Positions 43,573 to 51,856 of a DNA stretch of 64,000 nucleotides are shown one piece after another. Numbering within the stretch: the stretch's first letter is position 1; each line of letters starts with the position of its first letter. Source of the DNA: Streptomyces sp. NBC_01465 (GTDB lineage: Bacteria; Actinomycetota; Actinomycetes; Streptomycetales; Streptomycetaceae); assembly GCF_036227325.1 (NCBI RefSeq), contig NZ_CP109467.1, forward strand, positions 3,844,001 to 3,908,000. The letters run 5' to 3'. Under the pieces are notes generated by a model, which worked only from the letters and a program-made list of their open reading frames with translations, was not told where the DNA came from and ran no database searches. Made by a program: the position numbers and the translations under genes.

Positions 43573-44400
43573 TCAGGGGACGGTCGGGCCGGTGATGTAG
43601 GTCCCGTCCGTGGCGTACGGGAAGGCGTTCGACCTGCAGCCGTCGAGGCCCTTGATCTGCTGCTGCATCACCGGGGCGAGCTTTCCGGGGCCCGGGCAGG
43701 CCATGTGCATGTGGATGCCGATCTGGTGGCCGACCTCGTGGTTGATGATCAGGTGCCGGTACTCGGCCGCGGACCCGTTGAACTGCGGCGACCCGAGCTG
43801 CCAGCGGCGCAGATTGACCACCACACCGTCCGCGGTCTCGCAGTTCAGCTCGCCGTGGGTGTGCAGCCCGAGCGACTCGAGGCAGAGGCGGTCGGCGGTG
43901 GCCGGGGTGGCGATACGGATGATGAAGTCGCCCCCGGTGGCGACCAGTTGGAAGGTGCCGCGGCCGTGCGCGGCCCAGCCGCGCGGGTTGGCGAGGATGG
44001 TCTGGATCTCGGCGGCGGCCTCGCTCGCGGAGACCCCGGAGCCGTCCTCGACCTGGACGCGGTAGCGGCGCAGGGGGCCCGAGCCGACGGGGCTGCCGTG
44101 GGACTGGGCGGTGGTGAAGGTGCCGGGGCCGGAGGCGGGGACGGTGGTCTTCTTGGGCGTGGTTCTGGGTGTCGGCTTCGACTTCGCCTTCGCCTTGGAG
44201 GCGGCAGGGGTCGGAGTGTCCGAAGGGGACGGGGGCGTGAGCACCACGTGGTCCGCGATGCCCACGGCGTCCGAGCTCCGGCCGTCCCAGGCGGCGAACG
44301 CGGCGCCCCCGGCGAGTGCGAGCACGGACAGCAGGCAGCCGATCAGCAGGGACCGGACGAAGGGACGCCGATCTCGTCGAACGGCTCCACGCTGGCCCAC
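43573..44400 (-). CDS. DUF3152-domain membrane-anchored metalloprotease-like protein
   Basis: A 275-aa protein. After a basic N-terminus comes one membrane helix (SLLIGCLLSVLALAGGAAFAA), a Lys/Pro/Ser-rich spacer (KAKAKSKPTPRTTPKK) and an extracytoplasmic domain. That domain carries the zinc-protease signature INHEVGHQIGIHMHMACPGPG (HExxHxxGxxH form), so it may be an active metallopeptidase of the snapalysin-like DUF3152 group. Four cysteines could form disulfides. GTG at 44400 follows GGGAGAAG. The gene's end is next to CACATGTG box 2. It is separated from DUF3151 by a strong terminator. Confidence 0.85.
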   Translation of the reverse strand: MGQRGAVRRDRRPFVRSLLIGCLLSVLALAGGAAFAAWDGRSSDAVGIADHVVLTPPSPSDTPTPAASKAKAKSKPTPRTTPKKTTVPASGPGTFTTAQSHGSPVGSGPLRRYRVQVEDGSGVSASEAAAEIQTILANPRGWAAHGRGTFQLVATGGDFIIRIATPATADRLCLESLGLHTHGELNCETADGVVVNLRRWQLGSPQFNGSAAEYRHLIINHEVGHQIGIHMHMACPGPGKLAPVMQQQIKGLDGCRSNAFPYATDGTYITGPTVP

Positions 44401-44492
44401 GACAGACTTCTCCCTGCTCCGAGCTGGAGTTGGGGGGAGAGGTGTGGGGCCTCTGTGCCAGCAGTGAATGTACGGTGCAGGTGATCATACAG

Positions 44493-44518
44493 AGGGCCCG
44501 TACACCTGTACGGGCCCT
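44493..44518 (-). terminator. Terminator hairpin after the DUF3151 gene
   Basis: Perfect 12-bp arms AGGGCCCGTACA (44493-44504) and 44507-44518 with a 2-nt loop, 76 bp downstream of the DUF3151 stop. Confidence 0.7.
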
Positions 44519-44533
44519 GATGTACGCGTTCTG

Positions 44534-44599
44534 TCACAGCCCAGGCGTCACAGGCGCCTCAGCCGTCACAGCCCAGCGATCACAGCTCAGCCGTCACAG
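44534..44599. repeat. Degenerate TCACAG direct repeats at the DUF3151 stop codon
   Basis: Five TCACAG copies start at 44534, 44548, 44566, 44580 and 44594 (spacing 14, 18, 14, 14). The last contains the DUF3151 stop codon (reading CTGTGA on the minus strand), so the gene's end seems to have been repeatedly duplicated. Too short and irregular for CRISPR. Confidence 0.6.
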
Positions 44600-45010
44600 C
44601 CCGAGCGTCTCCGCAGCGGTCGCCGACGAGTCCCGCAGGAAGGACGAGCAGCGCTCGTACTCCTCCTGCTCACCGATCGCCTGCGCCGCACGCGCCAGCG
44701 CGTGCAGGGCGCGCAGGAAGCCGCGGTTCGGCTCGTGCTCCCACGGCACCGGGCCGTGGCCCTTCCAGCCGGAGCGCCGCAGGGCGTCCAGGCCGCGGTG
44801 GTAGCCGGTACGGGCGTACGCGTACGACTCGACGGCGTTGCCGCGCTCGAACGCGTCGTCGGCGAGCTGGGCCCAGGCGAGCGAGGACGAGGGGTACTTC
44901 GCGGCGACCTCGGTGGGCGCGGTGCCGGCCGCGAGCAGTTCGCGCGGCTCCGGGTCGTCGGGCAGGTGGGTCGGGGGCGGGCCCCCGAGCAGGTCTTGGT
45001 GGATAGCCAT
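44594..45010 (-). CDS. DUF3151-domain protein
   Basis: A 138-aa all-helical protein of the actinobacterial DUF3151 family. The conserved part reads YPSSSLAWAQLADDAFERGN, YAYARTGYHRGLDALRRSGWKG and VPWEHEPNRGFLRALHAL. Repeats of Trp/Tyr/Gly in helix pairs resemble TPR folds. Function unknown. It starts MAIHQDLLGGPPPTHLP, 6 nt after a CAGACT box, and a 50-bp gap separates it from the aminotransferase upstream. Confidence 0.85.
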   Translation of the reverse strand: MAIHQDLLGGPPPTHLPDDPEPRELLAAGTAPTEVAAKYPSSSLAWAQLADDAFERGNAVESYAYARTGYHRGLDALRRSGWKGHGPVPWEHEPNRGFLRALHALARAAQAIGEQEEYERCSSFLRDSSATAAETLGL

Positions 45011-45016
45011 GCCCCC

Positions 45017-45022
45017 AGTCTG
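45017..45022 (-). promoter_or_regulatory. Putative -10 box (CAGACT) of a leaderless transcript
   Basis: CAGACT on the minus strand lies 6 nt before the ATG at 45010. Confidence 0.35.
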
Positions 45023-45060
45023 CCTGGCCGCACGGCCTACCGGGACCCGGGCCGCCGCCC

Positions 45061-46224
45061 TCAGGCCGCCAAGCCCTTGAGCCTGCGCAGCGCCCGTACG
45101 AGAGCATCCGTGCCCGCCTCCGCCTTGGAGCGCGGGCAGCCGACGTTCAGCCGTACGAAACCGTCCGCGCCGTAGACCGAGCCGCGCATGATCGCGACCT
45201 TCTCCGTCTCGACGAGCTCCCGCTGGAGCTCCCCGTCGTCCACAGCCAGGGGACGGAGGTCGATCCAGGCGAGATAACCGGCCTCCGGCGGCTGCCACCC
45301 CAGCTCCGGGAAGGCCTCGCCGAGCCGGTCGGCGACCATCGCGAGGTTCCCCGCGGTGTACGCCCTGACCTGGTCCATCCATGCGGCGCCCTGCCGGTAC
45401 GCGGCGATGTGCGCGGTCAGCGAGAGCACGGCGGGCGAGGCGAGCCCCTCCCCCGTCTCCATCCGCCGGATGTACGCGGCCCGGTCTTCCGGGTCGCCGA
45501 TGATGCCGTAACTGCCGGTCAGCGCAGGGAAGTTGAAGGACTTCGAGCCGGAGGTGATCACGGCCCACCGCCCCGCCCCGTACCGCGTCCAGGGCAGATG
45601 TCGGTGCCCCTCATGCACGAAGTCGGCGTGGATCTCGTCGCTGATGACGGCAGTTCCGTACCGCTCGGCGAGGCGGGCGAACGCGGTCAGTTCGGCGTCC
45701 GTCCACACCTTCCCGGTGGGGTTGTGCGGCGAGCAGAGCAGCAGCACCTTGCTGTCGGGCCGGGCCAGCTCCCGCTCGAGAGCGCCGAGGTCGCCCACCG
45801 GAACACCGCGCAGTTCGCGCCCGAGCCCGGCTATCGCCTTCGTGAAGCCGTCGTACGTGGGCGTGTGGACGACCACCCCGTCACCGGCCTCCGTCCACAT
45901 CTGCAGCAGCTGGGAGAGCTGGTTGAGGACGGACGGCCCGTAGACGAGCCGCTCCGGGTCGAGCTCGGTGTCGTAGCGGCTCGCGTACCAGTGGCGTATC
46001 GCCTCCCGGAACTCCCCGAGCCGCCAGTCCGTGTACCCGAACACCCCGTGCGCGACCCGTTCCTGGAGCGCGGCCAGCACCTCGGGCGGCGAGGCGAAGT
46101 CCATGTCGGAGATGGTGAAGGGCAGCAGCCCGTCGACGCCGAACCGGTCGGCCACACCGTCCCACTGGACGGACCACGTACCGGTCCGCTCTATCGGGGT
46201 GTCGAAGTCATAAGTGGTGGTCAT
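45061..46224 (-). CDS. MalY/PatB-type PLP aminotransferase or cystathionine beta-lyase
   Basis: A 387-aa fold-type I PLP enzyme. The N-terminal DTPIERTGTWSVQWDG and FTISDMDFASPPEV are typical of MalY/PatB C-S lyases, as are CSPHNPTGKVWTD, VISDEIHADFVHEGHRHLPW and the PLP lysine in SGSKSFNFPALTGSYGII. It probably cleaves cystathionine or other C-S bonds to give homocysteine, or acts as an aminotransferase. The ATG at 46224 is immediately after the fba terminator region on the same strand, so it has its own promoter, though none is obvious. Confidence 0.88.
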   Translation of the reverse strand: MTTTYDFDTPIERTGTWSVQWDGVADRFGVDGLLPFTISDMDFASPPEVLAALQERVAHGVFGYTDWRLGEFREAIRHWYASRYDTELDPERLVYGPSVLNQLSQLLQMWTEAGDGVVVHTPTYDGFTKAIAGLGRELRGVPVGDLGALERELARPDSKVLLLCSPHNPTGKVWTDAELTAFARLAERYGTAVISDEIHADFVHEGHRHLPWTRYGAGRWAVITSGSKSFNFPALTGSYGIIGDPEDRAAYIRRMETGEGLASPAVLSLTAHIAAYRQGAAWMDQVRAYTAGNLAMVADRLGEAFPELGWQPPEAGYLAWIDLRPLAVDDGELQRELVETEKVAIMRGSVYGADGFVRLNVGCPRSKAEAGTDALVRALRRLKGLAA

Positions 46225-46247
46225 GGCTGCCCGTCCGAACATGACGC

Positions 46248-46280
46248 GGGCCCGGCACCCCAGAGCGGGGTGCCGGGCCC
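46248..46280 (-). terminator. Terminator hairpin after fbaA
   Basis: Perfect 14-bp arms (GGGCCCGGCACCCC at 46248-46261 with 46267-46280) and a 5-nt loop, 15 bp after the aldolase stop. Confidence 0.85.
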
Positions 46281-46295
46281 GTCGTACCCGACTGC

Positions 46296-47318
46296 TTACT
46301 TGATCTTGGTGCCCGTGGAGCGCAGGTTCGCGCAGGCCTCGGTGACGCGCGCGGCCATGCCCGCCTCGGCGGCCTTGCCCCAGGTGCGCGGGTCGTACAG
46401 CGACTTCGTGCCGACCTCGCCGTCGACCTTCAGGACCGCGTCGTAGTTGCGGAACATGTGGTCCACGACCGGACGCGTGAAGGCGTACTGGGTGTCGGTG
46501 TCGAGGTTCATCTTCACGACGCCGTTCTCCAGCGCGGTGGTGATCTCCTCGGCGGTGGAGCCGGAGCCGCCGTGGAAGACGAAGTCGAACGGGGAGGCCT
46601 TGCCGAACTTCGCGGCGACGCCCTCCTGGAGGTCCTTCAGCAGCTCGGGACGGAGCACGACGTTGCCCGGCTTGTAGACGCCGTGCACGTTGCCGAAGGA
46701 GGCGGCCAGCAGGTAGCGGCCCTTCTCGCCCAGGCCGAGGGCCTCGGCGGTACGGATCGCGTCCTCGACCGTGGTGTAGAGGTTGTCGTTGATCTCGTGG
46801 CTGACGCCGTCCTCCTCGCCACCGGTCGGGGTGATCTCGACCTCGAGGATGATCTTCGCGGCGGCGGCCTTCGCGAGCAGCTCCTGGCCGATGGCCAGGT
46901 TGTCGGCGAGGGTCTCGGCCGAGCCGTCCCACATGTGGGACTGGAACAGCGGGTTGAGGCCCTTGGCGACGCGCGCGGCGGAGACCTCCAGCAGCGGGCG
47001 CACGTAACCGTCCAGCTTGCCCTTGGGGCAGTGGTCGGTGTGCAGCGCGACGGTGACGGGGTACTTCTCGGCGACGATGTGCGCGAACTCGGCCAGGGCG
47101 ACGGAGCCGGTGACCATGTCCTTGTTGTACTGGCCGCCCAGGAACTCCGCACCACCGGTGGACATCTGGATGATGCCGTCGCTCTCGGCCTCCGCGAAGC
47201 CGCGCAGCGCAGCGTGCAGGGTCTGCGTCGAGGTGACGTTGATGGCCGGGTAGGCGAACTTGCCTGCCTTCGCCCGGTCCAGCATCTCGTTGTAGACCTC
47301 GGGGGTTGCGATGGGCAT
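46296..47318 (-). CDS. fbaA: Class II fructose-bisphosphate aldolase
   Basis: A 340-aa zinc-dependent aldolase splitting fructose-1,6-bisphosphate. Zinc ligands are His in VALHTDHCPKGKLDGY, Glu in ILEVEITPTGGEEDGV, and His in ASFGNVHGVYKPGNV and FVFHGGSGSTAEEI. The substrate phosphate loop MNLDTDTQYAFTRP is intact. The ATG at 47318 gives MPIATPEVYNEML, the usual start. The 188-bp gap to pyrE carries the fba promoter and a long parS-containing palindrome. Confidence 0.97.
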   Translation of the reverse strand: MPIATPEVYNEMLDRAKAGKFAYPAINVTSTQTLHAALRGFAEAESDGIIQMSTGGAEFLGGQYNKDMVTGSVALAEFAHIVAEKYPVTVALHTDHCPKGKLDGYVRPLLEVSAARVAKGLNPLFQSHMWDGSAETLADNLAIGQELLAKAAAAKIILEVEITPTGGEEDGVSHEINDNLYTTVEDAIRTAEALGLGEKGRYLLAASFGNVHGVYKPGNVVLRPELLKDLQEGVAAKFGKASPFDFVFHGGSGSTAEEITTALENGVVKMNLDTDTQYAFTRPVVDHMFRNYDAVLKVDGEVGTKSLYDPRTWGKAAEAGMAARVTEACANLRSTGTKIK

Positions 47319-47428
47319 CTGTCCGCTCCTTGGCTATGTGCGGGTGTGCGTTGCGGGTCCCTGACCTGGGGGCGACGTCATCGTCGGGGCCTATCTTTCC
47401 AGACTCTTGGGCTTACTCCACCTGGCAG

Positions 47429-47480
47429 ATACGCCGAGGGGGTGGCCGTTTCACGTGAAACGGCCACCCCCTCGACGTAT
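47429..47480. repeat. 52-bp palindrome with a perfect parS core, also serving as a pyrE terminator
   Basis: The central GTTTCACGTGAAAC (47448-47461) is the ParB-binding parS consensus. The surrounding 40 bp (47435-47474) is a perfect inverted repeat without loop, and with one mismatch pair (47434/47475) the dyad extends to 52 bp. It lies 26 bp after the pyrE stop and about 110 bp before fba, so as RNA it could be a terminator. Streptomyces parS sites cluster around oriC, consistent with the neighbourhood. Confidence 0.75.
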
Positions 47481-47506
47481 GCGCAGGTCAGAGGTGCTTC
47501 AGAGCC

Positions 47507-48052
47507 TTACAGCCCCAGTTCCTTCTGGCCGTACGCGAAGAGGTACGGGACCCCCGCACCCTCGGTGATCTTCGCCGCGGCGCCCGTGTCGCGGTCCACG
47601 ATGGTCGCCACCGCGACCACCTCGGCGCCGGCCTCGCGCGCCGCCTCGACGGCGGTCAGCGGGGAGCCGCCGGTGGTGGAGGTGTCCTCGACGATCAGGA
47701 CGCGGCGGCCCTTGATCTCCGGGCCCTCGATACGGCGCTGCATGCCGTGCTGCTTGGCGGCCTTGCGGACCACGAAGGCGTCCAGCGTGCGGCCGCGGGC
47801 GGCGGCGGTGTGCAGCATGGCGTCGGCGATCGGGTCGGCGCCGAGCGTCAGCCCGCCGACCGCGTCGAACTCCAGGTCGGCGGTGAGGTCGAGCATGACC
47901 TGCCCGACCAGCGGGGCGGCGGCGCCGTCCAGCGTGATCCGGCGCAGGTCGATGTACCAGTCGGCCTCGATGCCCGAGGAGAGGGTCACCTTGCCGTGCA
48001 CGACGGCCTTGTCCTTGATGTGCTGCAGCAGATCAGCGCGTACGTCAGTCAT
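47507..48052 (-). CDS. pyrE: Orotate phosphoribosyltransferase
   Basis: A 181-aa enzyme joining orotate to PRPP in UMP synthesis. The PRPP-binding motif is RRVLIVEDTSTTGGSPL. GKVTLSSGIEADWYIDLRR and LGADPIADAML are the orotate-binding segments, and FVVRKAAKQHGMQRRIEG carries the loop Lys/Arg. Normal length. It follows the aldose epimerase gene by 10 bp, so the two are one transcript. A parS-type palindrome lies 26 bp downstream. Confidence 0.95.
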   Translation of the reverse strand: MTDVRADLLQHIKDKAVVHGKVTLSSGIEADWYIDLRRITLDGAAAPLVGQVMLDLTADLEFDAVGGLTLGADPIADAMLHTAAARGRTLDAFVVRKAAKQHGMQRRIEGPEIKGRRVLIVEDTSTTGGSPLTAVEAAREAGAEVVAVATIVDRDTGAAAKITEGAGVPYLFAYGQKELGL

Positions 48053-48062
48053 GGCTAAGAGC

Positions 48063-48851
48063 TTAGAGCCGCCGCCACGACCAGGTCGTCGCGATCTCCA
48101 GGGGGTCGATCGGGGTGACCAGGCGCGGGAGGGTGTTGAGGCCGTTGGGCGGGCCCGACTGGGGCTCGACGCAGACGGCCTCGGCCTGTTCGTCGTAGAC
48201 GACGACCCACTCGGCGCGGCTCTTGACCTTGAGCTCCAACTGCTCGGGCCAGGTGAGGGTCACGTCGACGCCGTACGGCATCCCGAAGCAGTCGTCCCAG
48301 GGGCCGGGGAGCGGGTCGATGCGACGGCCGGTGGGGAGGTGGTCGTCGCCGCGCTCCTCCTGCCAGTCGGCGGTGAAGTCGATACGGACGTCCTCGCCGC
48401 CGAGGTTCCTGTTGAACCACGGGTGCCAGCCGGCCTGCGCGGGGAAGGAGTCGTCGTACGTCTCGACGCCCAGGGCGACCGTGACGGAGTCCTCCGTCAG
48501 CTCGAAGGTCTGGGTGACCCGGCCGGGGTACGGCCACGGGTCGGTGAGGTCGTAGGTGAAGGCCGCCGCGGTCTTCTCGAGACGGGCCGTGCGCCAGGCG
48601 GTGTTGCGGCCGGTGCCGTGAATGGCGTGCGGCGGGGAGTTGAGCGGCATCTGGTGGCGCTCGCCGCCGTTTCTGAACTGGCCGTGCTCGATGCGGCCGC
48701 ACCACGGGACCATGGGGAAGCAGCCGTACTTCTCCCCCTGCCGCAGGAGTTCGGTACCGCCGATCCGGAGGCTGCTGATACGGCAGCCGTTCTCGGGGTT
48801 CACGGTCAACTCGACGTCGCCGGCCGCCAGCCGGACCTCTTCGCTACTCAC
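48063..48851 (-). CDS. Aldose 1-epimerase-like protein
   Basis: A 262-aa galactose-mutarotase-fold enzyme. Key parts are NPENGCRISSLRIGGTELLRQ at the N-terminus, FPMVPWCGRIEHGQFRNGG, HAIHGTGRNTAW (first catalytic His) and QAGWHPWFNRNLGGEDV (second His region). The Glu base is probably in the AVCVEPQSGPPNGLN segment. It interconverts sugar anomers or acts on related sugars. The GTG at 48851 is 6 nt after a TACTGT box and gives a leaderless start. pyrE follows 10 bp downstream. Confidence 0.85.
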   Translation of the reverse strand: MSSEEVRLAAGDVELTVNPENGCRISSLRIGGTELLRQGEKYGCFPMVPWCGRIEHGQFRNGGERHQMPLNSPPHAIHGTGRNTAWRTARLEKTAAAFTYDLTDPWPYPGRVTQTFELTEDSVTVALGVETYDDSFPAQAGWHPWFNRNLGGEDVRIDFTADWQEERGDDHLPTGRRIDPLPGPWDDCFGMPYGVDVTLTWPEQLELKVKSRAEWVVVYDEQAEAVCVEPQSGPPNGLNTLPRLVTPIDPLEIATTWSWRRL

Positions 48852-48857
48852 ACTGCG

Positions 48858-48863
48858 ACAGTA
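48858..48863 (-). promoter_or_regulatory. Putative -10 box (TACTGT) of the epimerase-pyrE transcript
   Basis: TACTGT on the minus strand lies 6 nt before the GTG at 48851. Confidence 0.4.
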
Positions 48864-48875
48864 CCCACCGGGTGC

Positions 48876-49685
48876 CTACCGGCGCCGCCGCAGGGCACGC
48901 CCGACCACGACCGCCGAGGCGAGCGCGAGGGCCGCCGCGGGGGCCGCCCAGCGCAGGGTCGCGGAGGCCGTCGCCGATGCGGGCGGCGGGACCGGGGCAT
49001 ACCGGCCGCGCGGCGGGGCGTGGTCGACCTCCTCGGCGCTGCGGCCGATCATCGTGCGGCGCGCGTGCGCGGCCTCGGCGGGCTCGTCGTCGTGAGGCAT
49101 GTCCACGGGCAGGTCGAGCGGCTCGAACTCCACCTCGGCCAGGGCGTCGAGGGAGGGCGGCGGGACCTCGGTCTCGAACACGGAGGTCGGAGCGGCAGCC
49201 TCTTCGGGCGCAGCCTCCTCGGGTGCTTGCGGCTCCTCGTGGGTCACCGCCGGCTCGTCCACCGGTTCCGCGCCGAGGCGGTCCGCGAACCGGTCGAGGA
49301 GTCGCTGCGCGGAGGCCAGTGCGGACGCGTCGTCGAGCTCGGCGAGCCGGCCCTCGCCCCGGGCGGTCCCGGCGAAGGTCAGCGTCGTACCGCCGTCGGA
49401 CGCGCTCAGACGTACCGTCAGCGACAGCTTCACCACACCGGATCCGCGTGCCTCCGTGCCCTCGCCCTCGACGGCGAAGCCGCCGTCCTGGGCGCCGATG
49501 CGCAGGGCGCCGCGGTAGGTGATCGTGTGGCCGCCGACCCGGACCTTCAGCCGCCCGGCGAGCGGACCGCTGTCGCCGTCGGCGTCCTGCTGGAACCCTG
49601 GGACGCAGCGTGCGACACGGGCGGGGTCCGCCAGGACCCGTCGGAGGGACTCTGCCGGAACCGGAACGAACACCTCATGCTCCAT
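48876..49685 (-). CDS. SRPBCC (CoxG/polyketide-cyclase-like) protein with C-terminal membrane anchor
   Basis: A 269-aa protein. The N-terminal 150 residues are an SRPBCC fold resembling the CoxG group: VFVPVPAESLRRVLADPARVARCVPGF and GRLKVRVGGHTITYRG. An Ala/Glu/Pro-rich spacer follows (TSVFETEVPPPSLDALAEVE) and a C-terminal helix (LRWAAPAAALALASAVVVGRAL) ends in RRRR, so it is probably tail-anchored with the fold in the cytoplasm. It may bind a lipid or cofactor. A TAGGCT box lies 8 nt before the ATG. Located between speE and the epimerase. Confidence 0.75.
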   Translation of the reverse strand: MEHEVFVPVPAESLRRVLADPARVARCVPGFQQDADGDSGPLAGRLKVRVGGHTITYRGALRIGAQDGGFAVEGEGTEARGSGVVKLSLTVRLSASDGGTTLTFAGTARGEGRLAELDDASALASAQRLLDRFADRLGAEPVDEPAVTHEEPQAPEEAAPEEAAAPTSVFETEVPPPSLDALAEVEFEPLDLPVDMPHDDEPAEAAHARRTMIGRSAEEVDHAPPRGRYAPVPPPASATASATLRWAAPAAALALASAVVVGRALRRRR

Positions 49686-49726
49686 GAGAGCCGAGCCTAC
49701 TCAGACGCGCCGCACACGTCAGCGCT

Positions 49727-51283
49727 TTAGCCCCCGTAACGCGGGTGCACCAGGGTCGAAGCAGGCAGGTTGAGCGGTTTCGTCACCACCGGCGACCAGG
49801 CCGCGGTCCGCTCGGGTCCCAGGCTCGGCCGCGTACGGGAAGCGAGCACGAAGCCCCAGTCGCCCGGCGCACCGCGCGCCCCCGAGGCCCGGTCCGGGCC
49901 CGCCGTGAAGCCGGAGAGGCGGCCCGTCGCGCAGTACGGGAGGGGGTGCAGGCCCGCCGAGCGGAGGGTGGCGACCACCGTCCAGAAAGTGTGCGGGCGG
50001 GCCCCGACCGCGCCCGCGTGGACGGCGATACGGCCGCCCGGGGCCAGGACCCGGCCCGCGAGCCCGTAGAACTCCTCCGAGTAGAGCTTGGTGCTCGGGG
50101 TGATCCCGGGGTCGGGCAGGTCGGAGATCACCACGTCGTACGCCCGGTTCCGCTGCCCCGGCGAGCGCAGCCAGGTGAAGGCATCCGCGGTGACGACGTG
50201 CAGCCGCGGGTCGCGGTACGCATGCGCGTTCAGCGCGGAGAGCGCCGGGTCGGTACGAGCGAGCTTCTCGACCCCGGGGTCCAGCTCCACCAGCGTCAGC
50301 GACCGCACGTCCCCGTACCGCAGCACCTCCCGCGCCGCCAGACCGTCCCCGCCGCCCAGGATCAGCACCCGGGCGTGCGGTCCGCGCATCGCCGGGCGGA
50401 CCAGCGCCTGGTGGTAGCGGTGTTCGTCGAGCCCGTTCACCCGCAGCCGGCCGTCCAGGAAGAGGTCGAGGGGGCCGCGCTCGGACCCCGTCAGCACCAC
50501 TTCCTGCACCTCCGTCTGGACCGCGACCCGCACATGCGCCCCGTACACCGCACGCCTGGCCGCGTCCTCGAAGTCCCCGACCTGGGCCGTCGCCGTGGCG
50601 AGCACGGTCAGCACCGTGACATTGGCCGCGATCAGCCACCACCGGGAGCGGGCCGTCAGATCCCGCCGGAAGAGCCAGAGCACCAGCGCCCCGCCCGCGA
50701 CCGCGTTGACCGTGCCGGTCAGCAGAGCCCCCGTCAACTGGCCCAGCATGGGCAGCAGAAGGAACGGAAAGGCCAGCCCCCCGACCAGCGCGCCCACATA
50801 GTCGGCCGCGAAGAGGTCGGCGACCGCACCGCCCGCGTCCTGCCGCGAGACGCGCTGGATCAGCGTCATCAGCAGCGGGATCTCGGCGCCGATCAGCACC
50901 CCGATGGCAAGTGAGAAGGCCACCAGCGCATAGCGGGCGCCGCCCAGCCAGGCGAACGACGCGTACAGCACGAGCGCCGAGGTGCCGCCCACCAGCGCCA
51001 GCGCTGCCTCCACCAGGCCGAATCCGACCGCGGCCCGCAGGCGCAGCCGTTTCGCGAGGAGCGAGCCGATGCCCATGGCGAAGACCATCGTGGACAGGAC
51101 CACCGAGGCCTGAGTGACCGAGTCCCCGATCAGATACGAGGCGAGGGCGACCAGCTCCAGTTCGTACACCAGACCGCACGCGGCACAGATGAAGACCGTC
51201 GCGAGCACCAGCATCCGGCCGGTCGCGGGCGTGACGGACAGCCGTGCACCCTGGGTCTCGGGGGACACGGACCGGTCGATCAT
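49727..51283 (-). CDS. speE: Membrane-bound polyamine aminopropyltransferase (spermidine-synthase-like)
   Basis: A 518-aa fusion protein. The first 215 residues form six or seven membrane helices (from [26 protein letters not shown]). The rest is a spermidine-synthase-like methyltransferase-fold domain: [49 protein letters not shown] and [11 protein letters not shown]. It is predicted to use decarboxylated SAM to make spermidine-type polyamines, probably at the membrane. The related DUF350, DUF4247 and DUF4178 genes that often accompany it are not in the window. ATG is 7 nt after a TAGCGT box. Confidence 0.85.
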   Translation of the reverse strand: MIDRSVSPETQGARLSVTPATGRMLVLATVFICAACGLVYELELVALASYLIGDSVTQASVVLSTMVFAMGIGSLLAKRLRLRAAVGFGLVEAALALVGGTSALVLYASFAWLGGARYALVAFSLAIGVLIGAEIPLLMTLIQRVSRQDAGGAVADLFAADYVGALVGGLAFPFLLLPMLGQLTGALLTGTVNAVAGGALVLWLFRRDLTARSRWWLIAANVTVLTVLATATAQVGDFEDAARRAVYGAHVRVAVQTEVQEVVLTGSERGPLDLFLDGRLRVNGLDEHRYHQALVRPAMRGPHARVLILGGGDGLAAREVLRYGDVRSLTLVELDPGVEKLARTDPALSALNAHAYRDPRLHVVTADAFTWLRSPGQRNRAYDVVISDLPDPGITPSTKLYSEEFYGLAGRVLAPGGRIAVHAGAVGARPHTFWTVVATLRSAGLHPLPYCATGRLSGFTAGPDRASGARGAPGDWGFVLASRTRPSLGPERTAAWSPVVTKPLNLPASTLVHPRYGG

Positions 51284-51290
51284 GATGGGA

Positions 51291-51296
51291 ACGCTA
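51291..51296 (-). promoter_or_regulatory. Putative -10 box (TAGCGT) of the spermidine-synthase-like gene
   Basis: TAGCGT on the minus strand lies 7 nt before the ATG at 51283. Confidence 0.4.
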
Positions 51297-51319
51297 CGTT
51301 ACGAAACTCTCACGACGTG

Positions 51320-51856
51320 TCACCCACAAGGGTGCAATGCGGGTGCGGCAGGCGTGCGCGCCCCGATCCGGGTACGCGTCACCACCAGCTGCCCCTCCTG
51401 CGGATACGCATGCCAGGTGCGCCAGGTCACCTGTCCGTCGCGGCGCTGCGCCAGCATCGCCGTGAACGCGTGGGGCGAGCCGGGAAACGTACCCGCAAGT
51501 CCGTTCGGATGGTCGGCGACCAGCGCGAGGAGCTCCTGCGCGCGCCCCCCGAACGCGCCCGGCGAGAGCGTCTCGACGCACGCTGCGAACTCGTACTCCC
51601 AGCCGCCGACGCTCTTGGCGACGCCCAGCGGTAAAGGGGTGCTGCTCCCGGGGATACAGGCGACCGTCTCGGAACAGATGCCGTTGTCCTCCTCAAGAAG
51701 TACCTGGTGGGAGGCGCCGAGCAGCCTCATCTGCAGCTTGGCGCCGGCCAGTTCGAGATCGAGTGTGGCCAGGGCGGGCAGCGGCTCCCGGCCCAAGGCC
51801 CAGGCCAGGTCGGCGGCGCGCGTGTCGGTGTAGGCGGTCTTCAGGGTCGTGAGCAT
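51320..51856 (-). CDS. DUF2617-domain protein
   Basis: A 178-aa protein of the actinobacterial DUF2617 family. It begins MLTTLKTAYTDTRAADLAWALG and contains LELAGAKLQMRLLGASHQVLL and VTWRTWHAYPQEGQLVVT. It is usually encoded next to a membrane spermidine synthase, as here (37 bp upstream of speE), and so may help polyamine metabolism; no catalytic motif is evident. ATG at 51856 was preferred over the longer in-frame reading because MLTTL is the normal start. Confidence 0.8.
   Translation of the reverse strand: MLTTLKTAYTDTRAADLAWALGREPLPALATLDLELAGAKLQMRLLGASHQVLLEEDNGICSETVACIPGSSTPLPLGVAKSVGGWEYEFAACVETLSPGAFGGRAQELLALVADHPNGLAGTFPGSPHAFTAMLAQRRDGQVTWRTWHAYPQEGQLVVTRTRIGARTPAAPALHPCG

Noticed and set aside
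44534..44599. Possible CRISPR array
   Set aside because: The repeated unit is only six bases with irregular short spacing, and no cas genes are present.
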